Of a stretch of 64,000 bases of DNA, positions 48,201-64,000 are shown piece after piece (position 1 is the stretch's first letter; each line of letters opens with the position of its first letter). The notes beneath the pieces were generated by a model. The model made no database searches, had not been told where the DNA came from, and worked only from the letters and a program-made list of their open reading frames with translations. Position numbers and translations under genes: made by a program. Source of the DNA: Yersinia entomophaga (GTDB lineage Bacteria > Pseudomonadota > Gammaproteobacteria > Enterobacterales > Enterobacteriaceae). The stretch covers positions 1,476,288 through 1,540,287 of the forward strand of contig NZ_CP010029.1 of NCBI RefSeq assembly GCF_001656035.1, read 5' to 3'.

Positions 48201-49248
48201 TCTCGGAGATATAAGCACCGTGATCCAGGTCATTGGTGAACAGAGTTTCAATGCGTTTGTGACCAGCCTGGCTCAGTTTCGCCAGCAGATCCAGTGACAG
48301 CTCCATGTTGGCTGCACAGATCAGTTCGCCAGTGTTCTCATCGATATAGTCTTTAGCGACCACTTTACCGGCAATGTATTCAACCGGAACTTCGATGCGA
48401 TCCACACCGTCTTTTTCAAGCTGACGGATATGACGAGCGGTAATACGGCGAGCTTTCTCGACATAAACCTTGCCATTAGCTTCGATGTCAAAGGAAGCTG
48501 TTTCACCGCGCAGACGCTCTGGAACCAGCTCCATCTGCAGCTTGTTATCACGAATTTCGAACACAACTTTATCAAAGAACAGGTCAAGGATCTGTTCAGT
48601 GGTAAAGTTCAATGCACGCAGAATGATGGTCGCAGGTAATTTACGGCGACGGTCAATACGCACAAAGAGGTTATCTTTCGGGTCAAACTCGAAATCTAAC
48701 CATGAACCGCGATAAGGGATAATACGTGCGTTATACAGCACTTTACCCGATGAATGGGTTTTACCCTTATCACTGTCAAAGAATACACCAGGACTACGGT
48801 GAAGCTGAGATACGATAACCCTCTCAGTACCGTTAATCACAAAGGTACCATTCTCGGTCATGAGTGGAATTTCACCCATGTAGACTTCTTGTTCCTTGAT
48901 GTCTTTAACCGTACCTTCAGGAGCTTCCCGCTCATAGATAACCAGACGCAGCTTAACGCGCAGCGGTGCTGAATACGTCACGCCACGGATCTGGCACTCT
49001 TTGACGTCAAACACTGGCTCACCAAGACGGTAGCTAACGTATTGCAGCTCCGAATTGCCACTGTAGCTCTGGATTGGAAAAACAGAACGGAATGCCGCTT
49101 CTAGGCCGTGCTGTCCTTCTGGATCTTGCTCGATAAATTTCTGGAACGAGTCAAGTTGGATAGAAAGGAGATAAGGTATGTCCAAAACTTGTGGACGTTT
49201 ACCAAAATCCTTACGAATACGTTTTTTCTCGGTATAGGAGTAAACCAT
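45220..49248 (-). CDS. rpoB: RNA polymerase beta subunit RpoB
   Basis: Beta forms the other pincer of RNA polymerase and the rifampicin pocket. The 1342-residue length equals E. coli. The rifampicin region reads [20 protein letters not shown] then [10 protein letters not shown], the sensitive form, with no known resistance substitution at the Asp516, His526 and Ser531 equivalents. [11 protein letters not shown] near the active site and the C-terminal clamp segment [20 protein letters not shown] are present. An attenuator lies between rplL and rpoB. Confidence 0.99.
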   Translation of the reverse strand: MVYSYTEKKRIRKDFGKRPQVLDIPYLLSIQLDSFQKFIEQDPEGQHGLEAAFRSVFPIQSYSGNSELQYVSYRLGEPVFDVKECQIRGVTYSAPLRVKLRLVIYEREAPEGTVKDIKEQEVYMGEIPLMTENGTFVINGTERVIVSQLHRSPGVFFDSDKGKTHSSGKVLYNARIIPYRGSWLDFEFDPKDNLFVRIDRRRKLPATIILRALNFTTEQILDLFFDKVVFEIRDNKLQMELVPERLRGETASFDIEANGKVYVEKARRITARHIRQLEKDGVDRIEVPVEYIAGKVVAKDYIDENTGELICAANMELSLDLLAKLSQAGHKRIETLFTNDLDHGAYISETLRVDPTSDRLSALVEIYRMMRPGEPPTREAAENLFENLFFSEDRYDLSAVGRMKFNRSLLRDEIEGSGILSKEDITEVMKKLIDIRNGKGEVDDIDHLGNRRIRSVGEMAENQFRVGLVRVERAVKERLSLGDLDTLMPQDMINAKPISAAVKEFFGSSQLSQFMDQNNPLSEITHKRRISALGPGGLTRERAGFEVRDVHPTHYGRVCPIETPEGPNIGLINSLSVYAQTNEYGFLETPYRRVRDGVVTDEINYLSAIEEGNFVIAQANSNLDEDGRFIEDLVTCRSKGESSLFSRDQVDYMDVSTQQVVSVGASLIPFLEHDDANRALMGANMQRQAVPTLRADKPLVGTGMERAVAVDSGVTSVAKRGGTVQYVDASRIVIKVNEDEMYPGEAGIDIYNLTKYTRSNQNTCINQMPCVNLGEPIERGDVLADGPSTDLGELALGQNMRVAFMPWNGYNFEDSILVSERVVQEDRFTTIHIQELACVSRDTKLGPEEITADIPNVGEAALSKLDESGIVYIGAEVTGGDILVGKVTPKGETQLTPEEKLLRAIFGEKASDVKDSSLRVPNGVSGTVIDVQVFTRDGVEKDKRALEIEEMQLKQAKKDLTEELQILEAGLFARIHAVLVSGGIEADKLSKLPRDRWLELGLTDEDKQNQLEQLAEQYDEMKSEFEKKMDAKRRKITQGDDLAPGVLKIVKVYLAVKRQIQPGDKMAGRHGNKGVISKINPIEDMPYDENGTPVDIVLNPLGVPSRMNIGQILETHLGMAAKGIGEKINAMLKKQEDVAKLREFIQKAYDLGDNVCQKVDLNTFTDDEVMRLAENLKKGMPIATPVFDGAKETEIKELLKLGGLPTSGQITLFDGRTGEQFERQVTVGYMYMLKLNHLVDDKMHARSTGSYSLVTQQPLGGKAQFGGQRFGEMEVWALEAYGAAYTLQEMLTVKSDDVNGRTKMYKNIVDGDHRMEPGMPESFNVLLKEIRSLGINIELEEE

Positions 49249-49515
49249 AGGGTTCCTCAGCTCGCTGATCAGTGACCCACTCTGTCCGTCCTAAAGGACA
49301 GTTCATTCAACACTATTTTCTCGATCGGAAAGTCGAAACACTTTCCGTAATACCTCGTTCTATCACTCTTAAACCATTTCATCGCGTTACCTTGACTACC
49401 GAGCTACCCGAGTGGGTCGTAGCTGAGAACGCAGTATATTAAGTCGTCGATAGAAAGAAATATTGGGGTTAGTCAGTATCTAAACAGTGTGAAACTCCAC
49501 TGACGCCCTACAGCG
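49249..49515 (-). other. rplL-rpoB intergenic leader
   Basis: Together with the attenuator this is a 336-base gap. In E. coli the corresponding spacer carries the attenuator and an RNase III processing site. Apart from the attenuator I see no gene or clear promoter. Confidence 0.6.
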
Positions 49516-49547
49516 CAAAAAGGCTGGTGACTAAAAGTCACCAGCCA
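49516..49547 (-). terminator. Attenuator between rplL and rpoB
   Basis: On the minus strand GGCTGGTGACT and AGTCACCAGCC form a perfect 11-bp stem with a TTT loop, followed by TTTTTGCG. Located 38 bases after rplL, it matches the partial terminator that reduces rpoBC expression relative to L7/L12. Confidence 0.93.
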
Positions 49548-49584
49548 TCAGCCTATAACTTAGGCTGCACAGTTGAAATTAAAT

Positions 49585-49989
<405 letters not shown>

Positions 49990-50022
49990 TTAAAAAGCAG
50001 TGTCGGAAAAAACAGAGGGCGA

Positions 50023-50526
50023 TTAAGCCGCTTCAGCTTCTTTCTGATCACGCAGCGCAGCCAAAGTGCGAACCAATTTGCCAGCAGCGGCTTCTTTCAT
50101 GGTTCCCATCAGACGTGCGATTGCTTCTTCGTAGGTCGGCAGAGTTGCCAGGCGGTCGATTTGAGCCGCAGGGATTAACTCGCCTTCAAAGGCTGCTGCT
50201 TTAACCTCGAATTTTGCATTCGCTTTCGCGAAATCTTTGAACAAACGAGCAGCTGCGCCCGGGTGTTCACTAGAAAATGCAATCAAGGTTGGACCAACAA
50301 ACGTGTCTTTCAGGCACTCGAATGGAGTACCTTCAACTGCGCGTGACAGCAAGGTGTTACGAACAACTTGCATGTGAACGCCAGCTTCACGACCTGCTTT
50401 ACGCAGTTCAGTCATTTTATCAACGGTTACGCCACGGGAATCCGCAACAACCGCAGACAGCGCACCTTTGGCTACTTCTTTAACTTCAGCAACAATCGCT
50501 TGTTTGCCTTGAAGATTTAGTGCCAT
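50023..50526 (-). CDS. rplJ: 50S ribosomal protein L10
   Basis: L10 anchors the L7/L12 dimers on 23S rRNA and represses its own message. The 167-residue protein starts [20 protein letters not shown] and has the C-terminal L12-binding helix region. CCAGGAGCAA precedes the ATG, as in E. coli. The long leader contains the L10-binding structure. Confidence 0.98.
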   Translation of the reverse strand: MALNLQGKQAIVAEVKEVAKGALSAVVADSRGVTVDKMTELRKAGREAGVHMQVVRNTLLSRAVEGTPFECLKDTFVGPTLIAFSSEHPGAAARLFKDFAKANAKFEVKAAAFEGELIPAAQIDRLATLPTYEEAIARLMGTMKEAAAGKLVRTLAALRDQKEAEAA

Positions 50527-50871
50527 TAGTTCTTGCTCCTGGATTAACCGGAGAATAATTCCCCGGAACTCACATCACCCAATTACGACAACAATGTCAT
50601 TAACGGGCGTTGAAACACGGTGAGCAGAATCCAGCAAAGACAATTCTTTAATTAAAAAGAAAAAATTTCTTTAGGCTCTGTCACCGTCTACGCAGGAAAT
50701 TAAGTCCTTTGCAGAACACCTGCGGTCTTGGACGGAGGCTTGGATAGGCCAAGCTCCAACCGAAAAATTCTGTTGTTCACATGGTACGGTTAAACCGTAG
50801 TCAATAGAACCATGGGCGTAAGATTCTAGACAAACCTAACGCCCACGTAAAGCGATAAAAGCAAATAGTGA
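50527..50871 (-). other. rplA-rplJ spacer with the rplJ promoter/leader region
   Basis: A 345-base gap. It holds the L10 leader at 50677-50757 and, further upstream, TTGACT at 50803-50808 (minus strand), a possible -35 of the L10 promoter; I see no convincing -10 at 17 bp. The last part before rplJ (TCCGGGGAATTATTCTCCGG) is a hairpin near the ribosome-binding site. Confidence 0.6.
50677..50757 (-). promoter_or_regulatory. L10 autoregulatory leader of rplJL-rpoBC
   Basis: On the minus strand GGAGCTTGGCCTATCCAAGC, then CCGCAGGTG and CCTGCGTAGACGGTGACAG reproduce the E. coli L10 leader almost base for base. L10-(L7/L12)4 binds this region and blocks translation of rplJ and rplL. Confidence 0.9.
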
Positions 50872-51576
<705 letters not shown>

Positions 51577-51579
51577 TTA

Positions 51580-52008
<429 letters not shown>

Positions 52009-52115
52009 TTACGATTTCCTCGATTTGGGTAGTATCGCCTCGTTGTGAGGCTCCCCGTGTTTTGCCTCGCAAAGTCGGAAGACTGAGCCAGACATCTAAA
52101 AACAAAAGGCGCGAA

Positions 52116-52144
52116 ATTATAGTGTAATTTCACGCCTGATACAA
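52116..52144 (-). promoter_or_regulatory. rplK promoter
   Basis: On the minus strand TTGTAT (52139-52144), a 17-bp spacer and TATAAT (52116-52121) lie about 105 bases before rplK. The same bases form an inverted repeat (AGGCGTGAAATTA with TAATTTCGCGCCT) followed by TTTTG, so a terminator for secE-nusG may overlap the promoter. Confidence 0.8.
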
Positions 52145-52176
52145 GACTCAAAGTTCAACCGGTGGTGAAAATTGAA

Positions 52177-52722
52177 TCAGCCTTTCTCGACCTGGCTGAA
52201 GTCCAGCTCGACCGGTGTTGCACGGCCAAAGATGGAAACAGACACTTTCAAGCGGCTCTTTTCGTAGTCCACTTCTTCAACAACGCCGTTGAAGTCTGCG
52301 AACGGACCATCGCTAACGCGGACCAGTTCACCTGGTTCGAACAGTGTTTTAGGACGTGGTTTATCACCCACTTGTTGAAGACGATTCATTATCGCATCAA
52401 CTTCTTTATCACTGATCGGCGCAGGGCGATCGGAAGTACCACCGATAAAGCCCATCACACGCGGTACGCTACGCACTAAGTGCCAGCTTGCGTCATTCAT
52501 GACCATCTGGACCAGAACGTAGCCTGGGAAGAACTTGCGTTCACTCTTACGACGCAGGCCGCCACGAATTTCCACGACTTCTTCCGTCGGAACCATGACT
52601 TCGCCGAATAGCTCTTCCATGCCCTGTAATTTGATATGCTCACGCAGCGATTGAGCTACGCGGCCTTCAAAACCGGAAAACGCCTGAACGACGTACCAAC
52701 GCTTTTTTGGTGCTTCAGACAT
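52177..52722 (-). CDS. nusG: Transcription termination/antitermination factor NusG
   Basis: NusG binds RNA polymerase and Rho or S10, linking elongation, termination and translation. The 181-residue protein has the NGN domain ([20 protein letters not shown]) and a C-terminal KOW domain ([20 protein letters not shown]). It starts one base after the secE stop. Confidence 0.98.
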   Translation of the reverse strand: MSEAPKKRWYVVQAFSGFEGRVAQSLREHIKLQGMEELFGEVMVPTEEVVEIRGGLRRKSERKFFPGYVLVQMVMNDASWHLVRSVPRVMGFIGGTSDRPAPISDKEVDAIMNRLQQVGDKPRPKTLFEPGELVRVSDGPFADFNGVVEEVDYEKSRLKVSVSIFGRATPVELDFSQVEKG

Positions 52723-52723
52723 C

Positions 52724-53107
52724 TTAGAACCTCAGGCCAGTAATAAACGATACTAAGCGAACCAGGATACCATCCAGTCCCCACAAAATCAGTGACATCA
52801 CGGCAGTAACCGCGGCAACGATTAACGTGGTGTGTAGCGTTTCCTGGCGAGTAGGCCAAATCACTTTACGCACTTCCGTGCGTGCTTCGCGAGCAAACGC
52901 TACTGTGGCTTTGCCTTTAACCGTCATCAGCGCAACAGCACCGGCAACAGCGATAATTACAACAACTGCCAGCGCGCGCAGTGGAAGACTGAAATCTCGG
53001 TAATAATAATTGCCAACAATTGCCGCAACCAATAAGACGGCAACAACTAGCCATTTAACCGCTTCCAGGCCGCGCCCGCTCCCTTGAGCCTCGGTATTCG
53101 CACTCAT
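52724..53107 (-). CDS. secE: Preprotein translocase subunit SecE
   Basis: SecE stabilises SecY in the Sec translocon. The 127-residue protein has three hydrophobic segments (about residues 18-37, 42-62 and 93-113) and the conserved cytoplasmic [12 protein letters not shown] before the third, the E. coli-type three-helix form. The ATG at 53107 ([13 protein letters not shown]) is preferred to one five codons upstream. It is cotranscribed with nusG. Confidence 0.96.
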   Translation of the reverse strand: MSANTEAQGSGRGLEAVKWLVVAVLLVAAIVGNYYYRDFSLPLRALAVVVIIAVAGAVALMTVKGKATVAFAREARTEVRKVIWPTRQETLHTTLIVAAVTAVMSLILWGLDGILVRLVSFITGLRF

Positions 53108-53291
53108 AAACCAACCTGTCACTATGATTCAGAACAAACAACTTTGCCTCGCGTAGCGAAGCAAACCAAACCGAAAGATGCTCTAGATTTCCGGCACCAT
53201 TCAGCACTATCCGCCGTACTGACAGAGCCCATCTCACCAATAATTATGAGTCTAAAACCACTGATGAGATAGGTTCTGGTGTCACAACGTA

Positions 53292-53320
53292 GAAAAAGGG
53301 CATCAAATGATGCCCTTTTA
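53292..53320 (-). terminator. Terminator of tufB
   Basis: On the minus strand AAAAGGGCATCA and TGATGCCCTTTT form a 12-bp stem around a two-base loop, followed by further T. It is 20 bases after the tufB stop. Confidence 0.93.
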
Positions 53321-53339
53321 CCGCATGTCGCGTCAAATC

Positions 53340-54557
<1,218 letters not shown>

Positions 54558-54635
54558 TCACCACATCAACCAAGCAAAATGCTTGCTGAATCCATAGCGC
54601 AGAAAGAAGATCAAGGGAGCGAGAGAAAGAAGAAG

Positions 54636-54711
54636 TGGTGCTGATAGGCAGATTCGAACTGCCGACCTCACCCTTACCAAGGGTGCGCTCTACCAACTGA
54701 GCTATATCAGC
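54636..54711 (-). tRNA. thrT: tRNA-Thr (GGT)
   Basis: A 76-base gene with acceptor GCTGATA/TATCAGC, anticodon loop TTGGTAA (GGT) and encoded CCA. It is the last of four tRNAs before tufB, as in the E. coli thrU-tyrU-glyT-thrT-tufB operon. Confidence 0.97.
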
Positions 54712-54717
54712 ACATCT

Positions 54718-54792
<75 letters not shown>

Positions 54793-55105
54793 ATCCTGGA
54801 ACTCGGCTACCTGACTTATCTGCAGAATCTAAAAGGAAGGGCGTGGCCTCTTCACTCTTGGAAGGTTTTCACCTTCCCTTTACTTGCCAGGCAGGTTTTC
54901 ATTTTCCTGAATCACCTTGGCACATAAAGTTGAATATGGTGGTGGAATAAGGATTATTCATCACTTCGTTCCTCACCCTTCGGGCCGCCGCTTTGCGTTG
55001 TTGTCTTGCTTCGCTCGGCTCGAACTTTGTCGAAGGTTTTCACCTTCCCCTCAAGCGCTTATCTCGATTCATTACTTCGAATCACCTAAGGCTCAAGGTT
55101 AAATA
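54793..55105 (-). repeat. ~170-bp tandem repeat carrying tRNA-Tyr 3'-end remnants
   Basis: The 313-base gap between tRNA-Tyr and tRNA-Gly is built of two diverged copies. GAAGGTTTTCACCTTCCC occurs at 54861-54878 and 55032-55049 (171 apart). GAATCACCT and TATGGTGGTGG blocks recur at about 169 bases. The second block at 54937 copies the 3' end of the tRNA-Tyr at 55106. This recalls the repeats after E. coli tyrT. The 18-base element is itself a hairpin (GGAAGG...CCTTCC). Confidence 0.85.
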
Positions 55106-55190
<85 letters not shown>

Positions 55191-55208
55191 TAATTGTAAG
55201 TACTTGAA

Positions 55209-55284
<76 letters not shown>

Positions 55285-55298
55285 ATCAAGTGCAGCGC

Positions 55299-55327
55299 AT
55301 TCTAGGTAGACCAGACTTGCGATGCAA
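55299..55327 (-). promoter_or_regulatory. Promoter of the tRNA-tufB operon
   Basis: On the minus strand TTGCAT (55322-55327), a 17-bp spacer and TAGAAT (55299-55304) are followed by GCGC, a stringent-type discriminator. It starts 15 bases upstream of the first tRNA; an AT-rich tract (ATTTTTTT) lies upstream. Confidence 0.83.
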
Positions 55328-55656
55328 CAAAAAAATCGCTTAATTCGCTCTATCGCTCATAAAATAAACAGATTTGCGCGCTGTGACGTATTATCCAGCA
55401 ATGTACGTTCAAATATTATTCGTAACGGCTTAACTTGTCACCCTTGAATTGCCGATTTTAAAAACAGATCACAACGGACCATTCGCACCAATTTGTGTCA
55501 CGCAGCCTCATTCAAGTGCATACAAAGTATCAGATTAAAATAAATACCCATAAGCCGCGGTAAGTTCGCATTGGCGTAATTCTTGCTTTCTCAGCATCAA
55601 TACATTGGTTTTTTCTGTTTATCGTCCAATGCTTACTTACCAATGAGGTATACCCA
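55328..55656. other. Intergenic region between the tRNA operon and the GNAT gene
   Basis: About 330 AT-rich bases between divergent units. It must contain the GNAT promoter and possible Fis sites for the tRNA operon; I recognise no specific site. Confidence 0.4.
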
Positions 55657-56265
55657 ATGAAAATCGTTTTGTTAAACGCAGCGACTCTACCTATTTATCG
55701 CAATGAATTGGCGCTTCTATTGATTGATGCGGTCACCCATGGCGCATCTATTGGTTATAGCTCTCAACATTTACCAGCTGAAGAAGCAGAACAGTATTTT
55801 CATAGCTTGCGTCCTGCCATTGCCACCAGAGAGTTAATGCTGTGGATTGCCCGTGATGAATCAGGCGTTATTGGCACTGTCCAACTAAGTTTATGCCAGA
55901 AGGACAACGGTCTTAATCGAGCAGAAGTGCAGAAGCTTTTGGTACACAGTCGCTGCCGGCGAGTGGGCATTGGACAAAAATTGATGCATGAGGTTGAAGA
56001 AACGGCATACCAACTTCACCGCGGTTTGCTTTATCTAGATACGCAAACAGGTTCATCTGCTGAATCATTTTATAAAGCGCAGGGATACCGTTGCATAGGT
56101 GAAATCCCTGACTATGCCTGTACACCAAGCGGTAGCTACCACCCAACGTCGATTTATTACAAGCGGCTATTTGCGGCAAATCAGTCATATAGTTCAATTG
56201 TCGGCCAAATTGCGCATCCCAGTGGGGTGAAAAATATCCACGGTGCCATAAACAGTCTTAATTGA
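55657..56265 (+). CDS. GNAT-family N-acetyltransferase
   Basis: The 202-residue protein has a GNAT fold: a beta-strand pair with MLWIARDESGVIGTVQLSL, then the acetyl-CoA pyrophosphate loop RCRRVGIGQKLM (R-x-x-G-x-G type) at about 107-118, and AESFYKAQGYRCIGEIPDY near the C terminus. The substrate is unknown. GAGGTATACCC precedes the ATG. The gene is absent from this place in E. coli, where coaA directly adjoins the tRNA operon. Confidence 0.85.
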   Translation: MKIVLLNAATLPIYRNELALLLIDAVTHGASIGYSSQHLPAEEAEQYFHSLRPAIATRELMLWIARDESGVIGTVQLSLCQKDNGLNRAEVQKLLVHSRCRRVGIGQKLMHEVEETAYQLHRGLLYLDTQTGSSAESFYKAQGYRCIGEIPDYACTPSGSYHPTSIYYKRLFAANQSYSSIVGQIAHPSGVKNIHGAINSLN

Positions 56266-56417
56266 TCGGAATACCAACATACGTCAAAGAAATCGCTCGC
56301 CACGAACAAAAAACTCTACGCCAAAAACCAAGCTGCCTATAATATGCAGCTTGTTTCTTATCTGGAGTTGGCGTCCAGCGCCTTTCCCAACCTGCGTTTA
56401 CAGGCAGAATTTGGCTT

Positions 56418-57368
56418 ATGACAAAAAGAGAGCAATCTTTAGCGACGCCTTACCTACAGTTCGATCGCACACAGTGGGCGGCCCTACGCGACTCAGTGCC
56501 TTTGACGCTGACAGAAGAAGAAATCGTTAATCTTAAAGGGATAAACGAAGACCTCTCATTGGAAGAAGTGGCACAGATCTACCTACCCTTGTCCCGTCTC
56601 CTCAATTTCTATATCAGTTCTAATTTGCGTCGTCAGGCGGTATTAGAGCAGTTTTTAGGAACCGATGGGCAACGTATTCCTTATATTATTGGTATCGCAG
56701 GTAGCGTTGCCGTCGGCAAAAGCACAACGGCGCGTCTGTTGCAGGCATTGCTAAGCCGTTGGCCAGAGCATCGCAGCGTTGAACTGATCACCACTGATGG
56801 TTTCCTTCACCCAAATAAAGTATTAAATGAACGCGGGTTAATGAAGAAGAAAGGTTTCCCGCAATCTTATGATATGCATAATTTGGTGAAATTCGTTTCC
56901 GAGGTTAAGTCTGGAGCCAGCGAGGTTACAGCTCCCGTCTATTCTCATCTGATTTATGATGTTGTCCCTGATGGAAATAAAACTATTAAGCAACCTGACA
57001 TTCTTATTTTAGAAGGTCTGAATGTGTTGCAGAGCGGCATGGATTATCCACACGATCCTCATCATGTATTTGTTTCTGACTTCGTCGATTTCTCAATATA
57101 TGTCGATGCGCCAGAGGAATTACTGCAAAACTGGTATATAAACCGTTTTCTTAAATTCCGACAAGGTGCATTCTCTAACCCTAATTCTTATTTCCATAAC
57201 TATGCACAGTTGCCTGAAACCGAGGCTATCAAGATTGCCACTCAGCTTTGGAAAGAGATTAACGGACTGAATTTAAAGCAAAATATACTACCAACGCGTG
57301 AGCGCGCCAGTTTAATAATGACTAAAAGCGCTAACCACGCAGTAGAAAGCGTCCGGTTGAGAAAATAA
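56418..57368 (+). CDS. coaA: Pantothenate kinase (type I) CoaA
   Basis: CoaA phosphorylates pantothenate, the rate-setting and CoA-inhibited step of coenzyme A synthesis. The 316-residue protein has the Walker A loop GSVAVGKS at 95-102 with Lys101 as in E. coli, and TTDGFLHPN and the C-terminal [18 protein letters not shown] of the family. It converges with birA. Confidence 0.98.
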   Translation: MTKREQSLATPYLQFDRTQWAALRDSVPLTLTEEEIVNLKGINEDLSLEEVAQIYLPLSRLLNFYISSNLRRQAVLEQFLGTDGQRIPYIIGIAGSVAVGKSTTARLLQALLSRWPEHRSVELITTDGFLHPNKVLNERGLMKKKGFPQSYDMHNLVKFVSEVKSGASEVTAPVYSHLIYDVVPDGNKTIKQPDILILEGLNVLQSGMDYPHDPHHVFVSDFVDFSIYVDAPEELLQNWYINRFLKFRQGAFSNPNSYFHNYAQLPETEAIKIATQLWKEINGLNLKQNILPTRERASLIMTKSANHAVESVRLRK

Positions 57369-57370
57369 AT

Positions 57371-57400
57371 TTAATAGGGAGGCTAAGTCTCCCTATTTAT
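57371..57400. terminator. Bidirectional terminator between coaA and birA
   Basis: AATAGGGAG and CTCCCTATT form a 9-bp stem with a 7-base loop in an AT-rich setting. It lies between the two convergent stop codons. Confidence 0.7.
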
Positions 57401-58365
57401 TATGGATTAACTCCGCGAAGAGATATTTCTCCACCGATGTAAGGCTTCACATCACCGTCTTGTTCCAGCAATAAACCGCCTTGCTGATCTATTCCTCTGG
57501 CAATGCCGAATATCTCTTGGTTACCGATAATCAATTTAACTGGCCGGTCTAAATAATTATCCAACTCTCGCCAACGAGAAATAAATGCCCCTAAACCTTC
57601 ATTTTCGAACTTAATAACCGCGCGACGTAATTCACTCAATAACTCAGCGGTGAGTTTATTGCGATCGATAGAAACGCCGGCCTCTTGTAAATTAATCCAA
57701 TCCTGGCTAATAACGTTATTCGATGATTCTCGCATCGATAAATTAATTCCGGCGCCAATAACTAACTGGGCAGCGTCCCCGGTTTTTCCTGTTAACTCAA
57801 CTAATATACCGGCTAATTTTTTATCGTTTAAGTATAAGTCGTTGGGCCATTTGACCTTCACATCCGCCGCACCTAGCTTTCTCAATACTTCGGCCATCAC
57901 AATGCCGACTACCAGACTTAACCCCATTGCGGCAGCGGGTCCCTGCTCTAGGCGCCAAAACATGGAGAGATAAAGGTTAGCCCCAAATGGTGAAACCCAA
58001 TGACGCCCACGTCGCCCTCTTCCGGCCTGCTGATATTCGGCCACACAGGCATCGCCTGACTGGAGTTCATTAATTCGATCAAGAAGATATTGGTTTGTCG
58101 AATCAACGACCGGCAAAACACTGACTTTCCCTTCGGGTAAATAAGTGGCTATCGCATCTGCATTCAGCAACTGAATAGGTTCAGGCAGGCTGTAACCTTT
58201 CCCCGGAACGGTAAATACATCCAAACCCCATTCGCGAATGGTCTGAACATGTTTATTAATTGCGGCGCGGCTCATGCCCAGAGTTTCCCCCAGTTGCTCA
58301 CCCGAATGGAATGCGCCATCAGCTAACATGCCAATCAGTCTTAAAGGAACGGTAGTATCTTTCAC
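57400..58365 (-). CDS. birA: Biotin-protein ligase / biotin operon repressor BirA
   Basis: BirA makes biotinyl-AMP, biotinylates AccB, and as a dimer represses bio transcription. The 321-residue protein has an N-terminal winged helix ([20 protein letters not shown], residues 23-42), the biotinyl-AMP loop GRGRRG at 115-120, [19 protein letters not shown], and an SH3-like C-terminal domain. It starts with GTG overlapping the murB stop (GTGA), so it is coupled to murB. Confidence 0.97.
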   Translation of the reverse strand: MKDTTVPLRLIGMLADGAFHSGEQLGETLGMSRAAINKHVQTIREWGLDVFTVPGKGYSLPEPIQLLNADAIATYLPEGKVSVLPVVDSTNQYLLDRINELQSGDACVAEYQQAGRGRRGRHWVSPFGANLYLSMFWRLEQGPAAAMGLSLVVGIVMAEVLRKLGAADVKVKWPNDLYLNDKKLAGILVELTGKTGDAAQLVIGAGINLSMRESSNNVISQDWINLQEAGVSIDRNKLTAELLSELRRAVIKFENEGLGAFISRWRELDNYLDRPVKLIIGNQEIFGIARGIDQQGGLLLEQDGDVKPYIGGEISLRGVNP

Positions 58366-59399
58366 GACAAGCTCTCCACGGCATTAACTTCGCCCGAAGC
58401 CGCAATAAAACGCACTTCAGGTTCGAGCCAAACGGCAAATTTAAGCGCAACCTGTTGGCGTACATGGCTGGCGAGATCGACGATATCCTGGCTTGATGCA
58501 TCATCCAGGTTAATAAGAACCAGAGCTTGCTGCTGATGCACCGCAGCGCCGCCAATTCGGTGTCCTTTCAATGAACATTGGTCAATCAACCAACCGGCAG
58601 CAAGTTTTACCGAGTTATCAGCCTGAGGATAATGTGGAGCAGTAGGATAGGTTCGGAGTATTTCCGCGGCCTTTTCTGCGCTGACTATAGGATTTTTGAA
58701 GAAACTACCTGCATTACCCGTCACATTAGGATCTGGCAGTTTACTCCGCCGCATTGCGCATACCGAGTCAAAAATCTCACGAGCAGTGACCGTCGACGGA
58801 TTTAAACGAGTTAAATCACCGTAACCTAGGGTAGGCTTCCAGTCCTTATTCAGCTTGATGCCGACAGCAACAATGGCAAAGCCTTCACCATAGCGATGCT
58901 TGAAAATGCTATCTCTATAGCCAAAAGCACAGTCTTCAGCCAAAAGGCGTCGAACTTCGCCAGTATTCAAATCGAGCAAATCGACGTATTCACAGACTTT
59001 TTGTAGCTCGACACCGTAAGCACCAATATTTTGAATCGGTGCGGAGCCAACGCATCCCGGAATTAACGCCAGATTTTCTAACCCTGCCATTTGCTGCTGT
59101 AATGAATAGCACACAAGTTGATGCCAGTTTTCACCCGCGCCAACGTGCAGATACCATGCGGTATCATCTTCTCTACACTGAATGCCCTTAATCCTATTTA
59201 ACAGTACCGTACCGGAGAAGTCTTCAATAAACAGTACGTTACTTCCTTTCCCTAATAGCAACACTGGCTGATTTGACGCTTTAGCTTCATTCCAGGCAGC
59301 AGTTAGCGCAGAAACAGACTCTACGCTCACCACCTGGGTTGCATATGCGGAAAGAGCAAAGGTATTAAGGTTTTTCAGGGGCGCGGCAGGGGTCAACAT
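58362..59399 (-). CDS. murB: UDP-N-acetylenolpyruvoylglucosamine reductase MurB
   Basis: MurB reduces the enolpyruvyl group to give UDP-MurNAc, the second committed step of peptidoglycan precursor synthesis, using FAD and NADPH. The 345-residue protein starts with the FAD-binding domain ([28 protein letters not shown]) and has [10 protein letters not shown] with the catalytic Ser. It is the E. coli-type MurB. It is the first gene of murB-birA and lies downstream of the second rRNA operon on the same strand. Confidence 0.98.
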   Translation of the reverse strand: MLTPAAPLKNLNTFALSAYATQVVSVESVSALTAAWNEAKASNQPVLLLGKGSNVLFIEDFSGTVLLNRIKGIQCREDDTAWYLHVGAGENWHQLVCYSLQQQMAGLENLALIPGCVGSAPIQNIGAYGVELQKVCEYVDLLDLNTGEVRRLLAEDCAFGYRDSIFKHRYGEGFAIVAVGIKLNKDWKPTLGYGDLTRLNPSTVTAREIFDSVCAMRRSKLPDPNVTGNAGSFFKNPIVSAEKAAEILRTYPTAPHYPQADNSVKLAAGWLIDQCSLKGHRIGGAAVHQQQALVLINLDDASSQDIVDLASHVRQQVALKFAVWLEPEVRFIAASGEVNAVESLS

Positions 59400-59832
59400 A
59401 GCTTGTAATACTCACTCTAACTAAACTGTATCTAGTCTAACCGATCGGAATACTCAGGTTGTAACTTGTTTACATCAGAGGGTGAAAAATATATTTATTT
59501 AATTAATAGCCTAATAGATAGAGCTGAAAAATGGATGCTTTTCGCCCAATTTGAGTTCTGCGATCTGGTAGCTTTGCTGATTTTACATCCGAAAATACCC
59601 ATTAATGAGGATGAGTTTCCGATAAAACCGACCTGGTTCGTTGGTTACATGGCTTTTTAATAAAATATAAGCCCGGTGAGTGACTGTATCTGCCTGAAAA
59701 TGCTGCGAATTTACTGCCTGAAAACGTCAACGGCGGCGCAATTTACCGGATAAGCCGCCCCTTATGGAATGAAAATCGCCATATACGCCTTCAACGCCCG
59801 ACATTCCCGGGGGTTCCCATGCCCTTAAACGC
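59400..59832. other. Intergenic region between murB and the second rRNA operon
   Basis: About 430 bases. The murB promoter should lie near 59400-59500. A plus-strand 64-codon frame at 59466-59660 would need a TTG start and has no recognisable motif, so I do not call it a gene. Confidence 0.5.
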
Positions 59833-59860
59833 AAAAAGCCCCCCGCAATCGCAGGAGGCT
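59833..59860 (-). terminator. Second terminator of the rRNA operon
   Basis: On the minus strand AGCCTCCTGC and GCGGGGGGCT pair (two G-T pairs) around GATT and are followed by TTTTT. Confidence 0.82.
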
Positions 59861-59915
59861 CGGTTCGAGGGCGGCAATGACTTTTATCCGCCTCGCGTCT
59901 GTCTTTTTTCCATAG

Positions 59916-59943
59916 CAAAAACCCCACGCTTTTGGCATGGGGT
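59916..59943 (-). terminator. First terminator of the second rRNA operon
   Basis: On the minus strand ACCCCATGC and GCGTGGGGT pair around a CAAAA loop and are followed by TTTTG, 15 bases after 5S. With the next hairpin it forms a tandem terminator, as in E. coli rrnB. Confidence 0.88.
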
Positions 59944-59957
59944 CTTGGCTTGATTTG

Positions 59958-60077
59958 ATGCCTGGCAGTGTCCTACTCTCGCATGGGGAGACCCCACACT
60001 ACCATCGGCGCTACGGCGTTTCACTTCTGAGTTCGGCATGGGATCAGGTGGGACCACCGCGCTATTGCCGCCAGGCA
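59958..60077 (-). rRNA. rrf: 5S ribosomal RNA (second operon)
   Basis: A 120-base sequence I read as identical to the first 5S copy. No tRNA follows it, unlike the first operon. Confidence 0.98.
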
Positions 60078-60186
60078 AATTCTGTTTCAATCAACCCGCC
60101 ACGTGATTTACACCACACAGCCAGTCAATCCAATCTGTTAACAATGCTGAAAATCAAAACGCTCTCTAAAACACCTTCGGTGTTGT

Positions 60187-63093
<2,907 letters not shown>

Positions 63094-63232
63094 TCACAAC
63101 CCGAAGGTGTCTTTCGACATCATCGTGCTGCGATTATTGAGAGACTCTACCTGCAGATGACTCCTTGTCTCGGTAAATCTACGGAGAGACAAGTTTTAGC
63201 TGCAGTGTTTCAATTTTCAGCTTGTTCCAGAT

Positions 63233-63244
63233 TGTTAAAGAGCA
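63233..63244 (-). promoter_or_regulatory. boxA in the 16S-23S spacer (second operon)
   Basis: TGCTCTTTAACA on the minus strand, same place as in the first operon. Confidence 0.85.
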
Positions 63245-63316
63245 ATATCTTAAACACGACTCGTTAAAGTCATCTTTAAGATATTCAGTTGATAATGTCT
63301 TTCACTCATTATCGGA

Positions 63317-63392
63317 TGGCGTCCCCAAGGGGATTCGAACCCCTGTTACCGCCGTGAAAGGGCGGTGTCCTAGGCCTCTAGACGATGGGGAC
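63317..63392 (-). tRNA. tRNA-Glu (TTC), second operon
   Basis: A 76-base gene identical to the copy at 20635, with anticodon TTC and encoded CCA. Confidence 0.97.
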
Positions 63393-63531
63393 ACAGGAAA
63401 TTCCGACTAAATCAAAAACTTAATCGTTTCTCGTGTCATCATGAGTCGAAACTCACGACATCAACAGGTGCTCTTGCTCATTACTATTATCAGACAATCT
63501 GTGTGGACACGGCGCAATGCGTATCATTAGG

Positions 63532-64000
<469 letters not shown>

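Noticed and set aside
59466..59660. 64-codon plus-strand frame between murB and the second rRNA operon
   Set aside because: It begins at a TTG, overlaps the expected murB promoter and lacks any motif.

Overview
The window is a chromosomal segment of a gammaproteobacterium of the order Enterobacterales. Protein sequences and gene order resemble the E. coli fadE-to-dkgB and purH-to-murB regions. The methionine-salvage cluster (mtnK, mtnA, mtnDCB, mtnE) next to fadE, absent from E. coli K-12, points to Yersiniaceae, most likely Yersinia or a close relative. The genus is an inference; no species call is made.

Layout. 1-7.6 kb: 3' end of fadE, then methionine salvage. mtnK is divergent from mtnA, mtnBCD is divergent from mtnE, and mtnE overlaps yafV (omega-amidase). 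Both divergent gaps carry tandem MetJ-type met boxes. 7.7-16.5 kb: tRNA-Asp, dnaQ/rnhA, yafS/gloB, mltD, yafD, an MFS exporter, yafC (LysR) and dkgB, in nearly the E. coli order. 17.1-22.8 kb: a complete rRNA operon on the minus strand (16S, tRNA-Glu, 23S, 5S, distal tRNA-Asp) with P1, P2 and boxA. 22.9-32.7 kb: purHD behind a PurR-like operator, then a DUF1481 lipoprotein gene, hupA, yjaG, an inserted secreted alpha/beta-hydrolase, nfi, hemE, nudC and rsd. 32.8-38.6 kb: thiCEFSGH behind a TPP riboswitch. 38.7-40.5 kb: an AT-rich insert with two tandem PI-PLC X-domain genes. 40.9-55.3 kb: on the minus strand, in transcription order, tRNA Thr-Tyr-Gly-Thr, tufB, secE, nusG, rplKA, rplJL, rpoBC, with the L10 leader and the rplL-rpoB attenuator visible. 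55.6-59.4 kb: a GNAT acetyltransferase, coaA, and birA/murB. 59.9 kb to the end: a second rRNA operon in the same orientation, cut by the window edge inside 16S.

How the genes work together. The mtn genes recycle methylthioribose to methionine; YafV probably clears the ketoglutaramate left when glutamine is the amino donor. The thi genes make the thiazole and pyrimidine halves of thiamine and join them. The transcription/translation block is a classic highly expressed cluster. The two rRNA operons are about 4 kb or longer direct repeats bracketing 37 kb of essential genes, and the junction of dkgB/tRNA-Asp to the operon upstream of purH differs from E. coli.

Most of the window is ordinary conserved chromosome. 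The accessory parts worth attention are the PI-PLC pair (one copy has lost a catalytic histidine), the hydrolase and GNAT insertions, a hexanucleotide tandem repeat, the tRNA-Tyr-derived ~170-bp repeat, and base differences between the rRNA copies.
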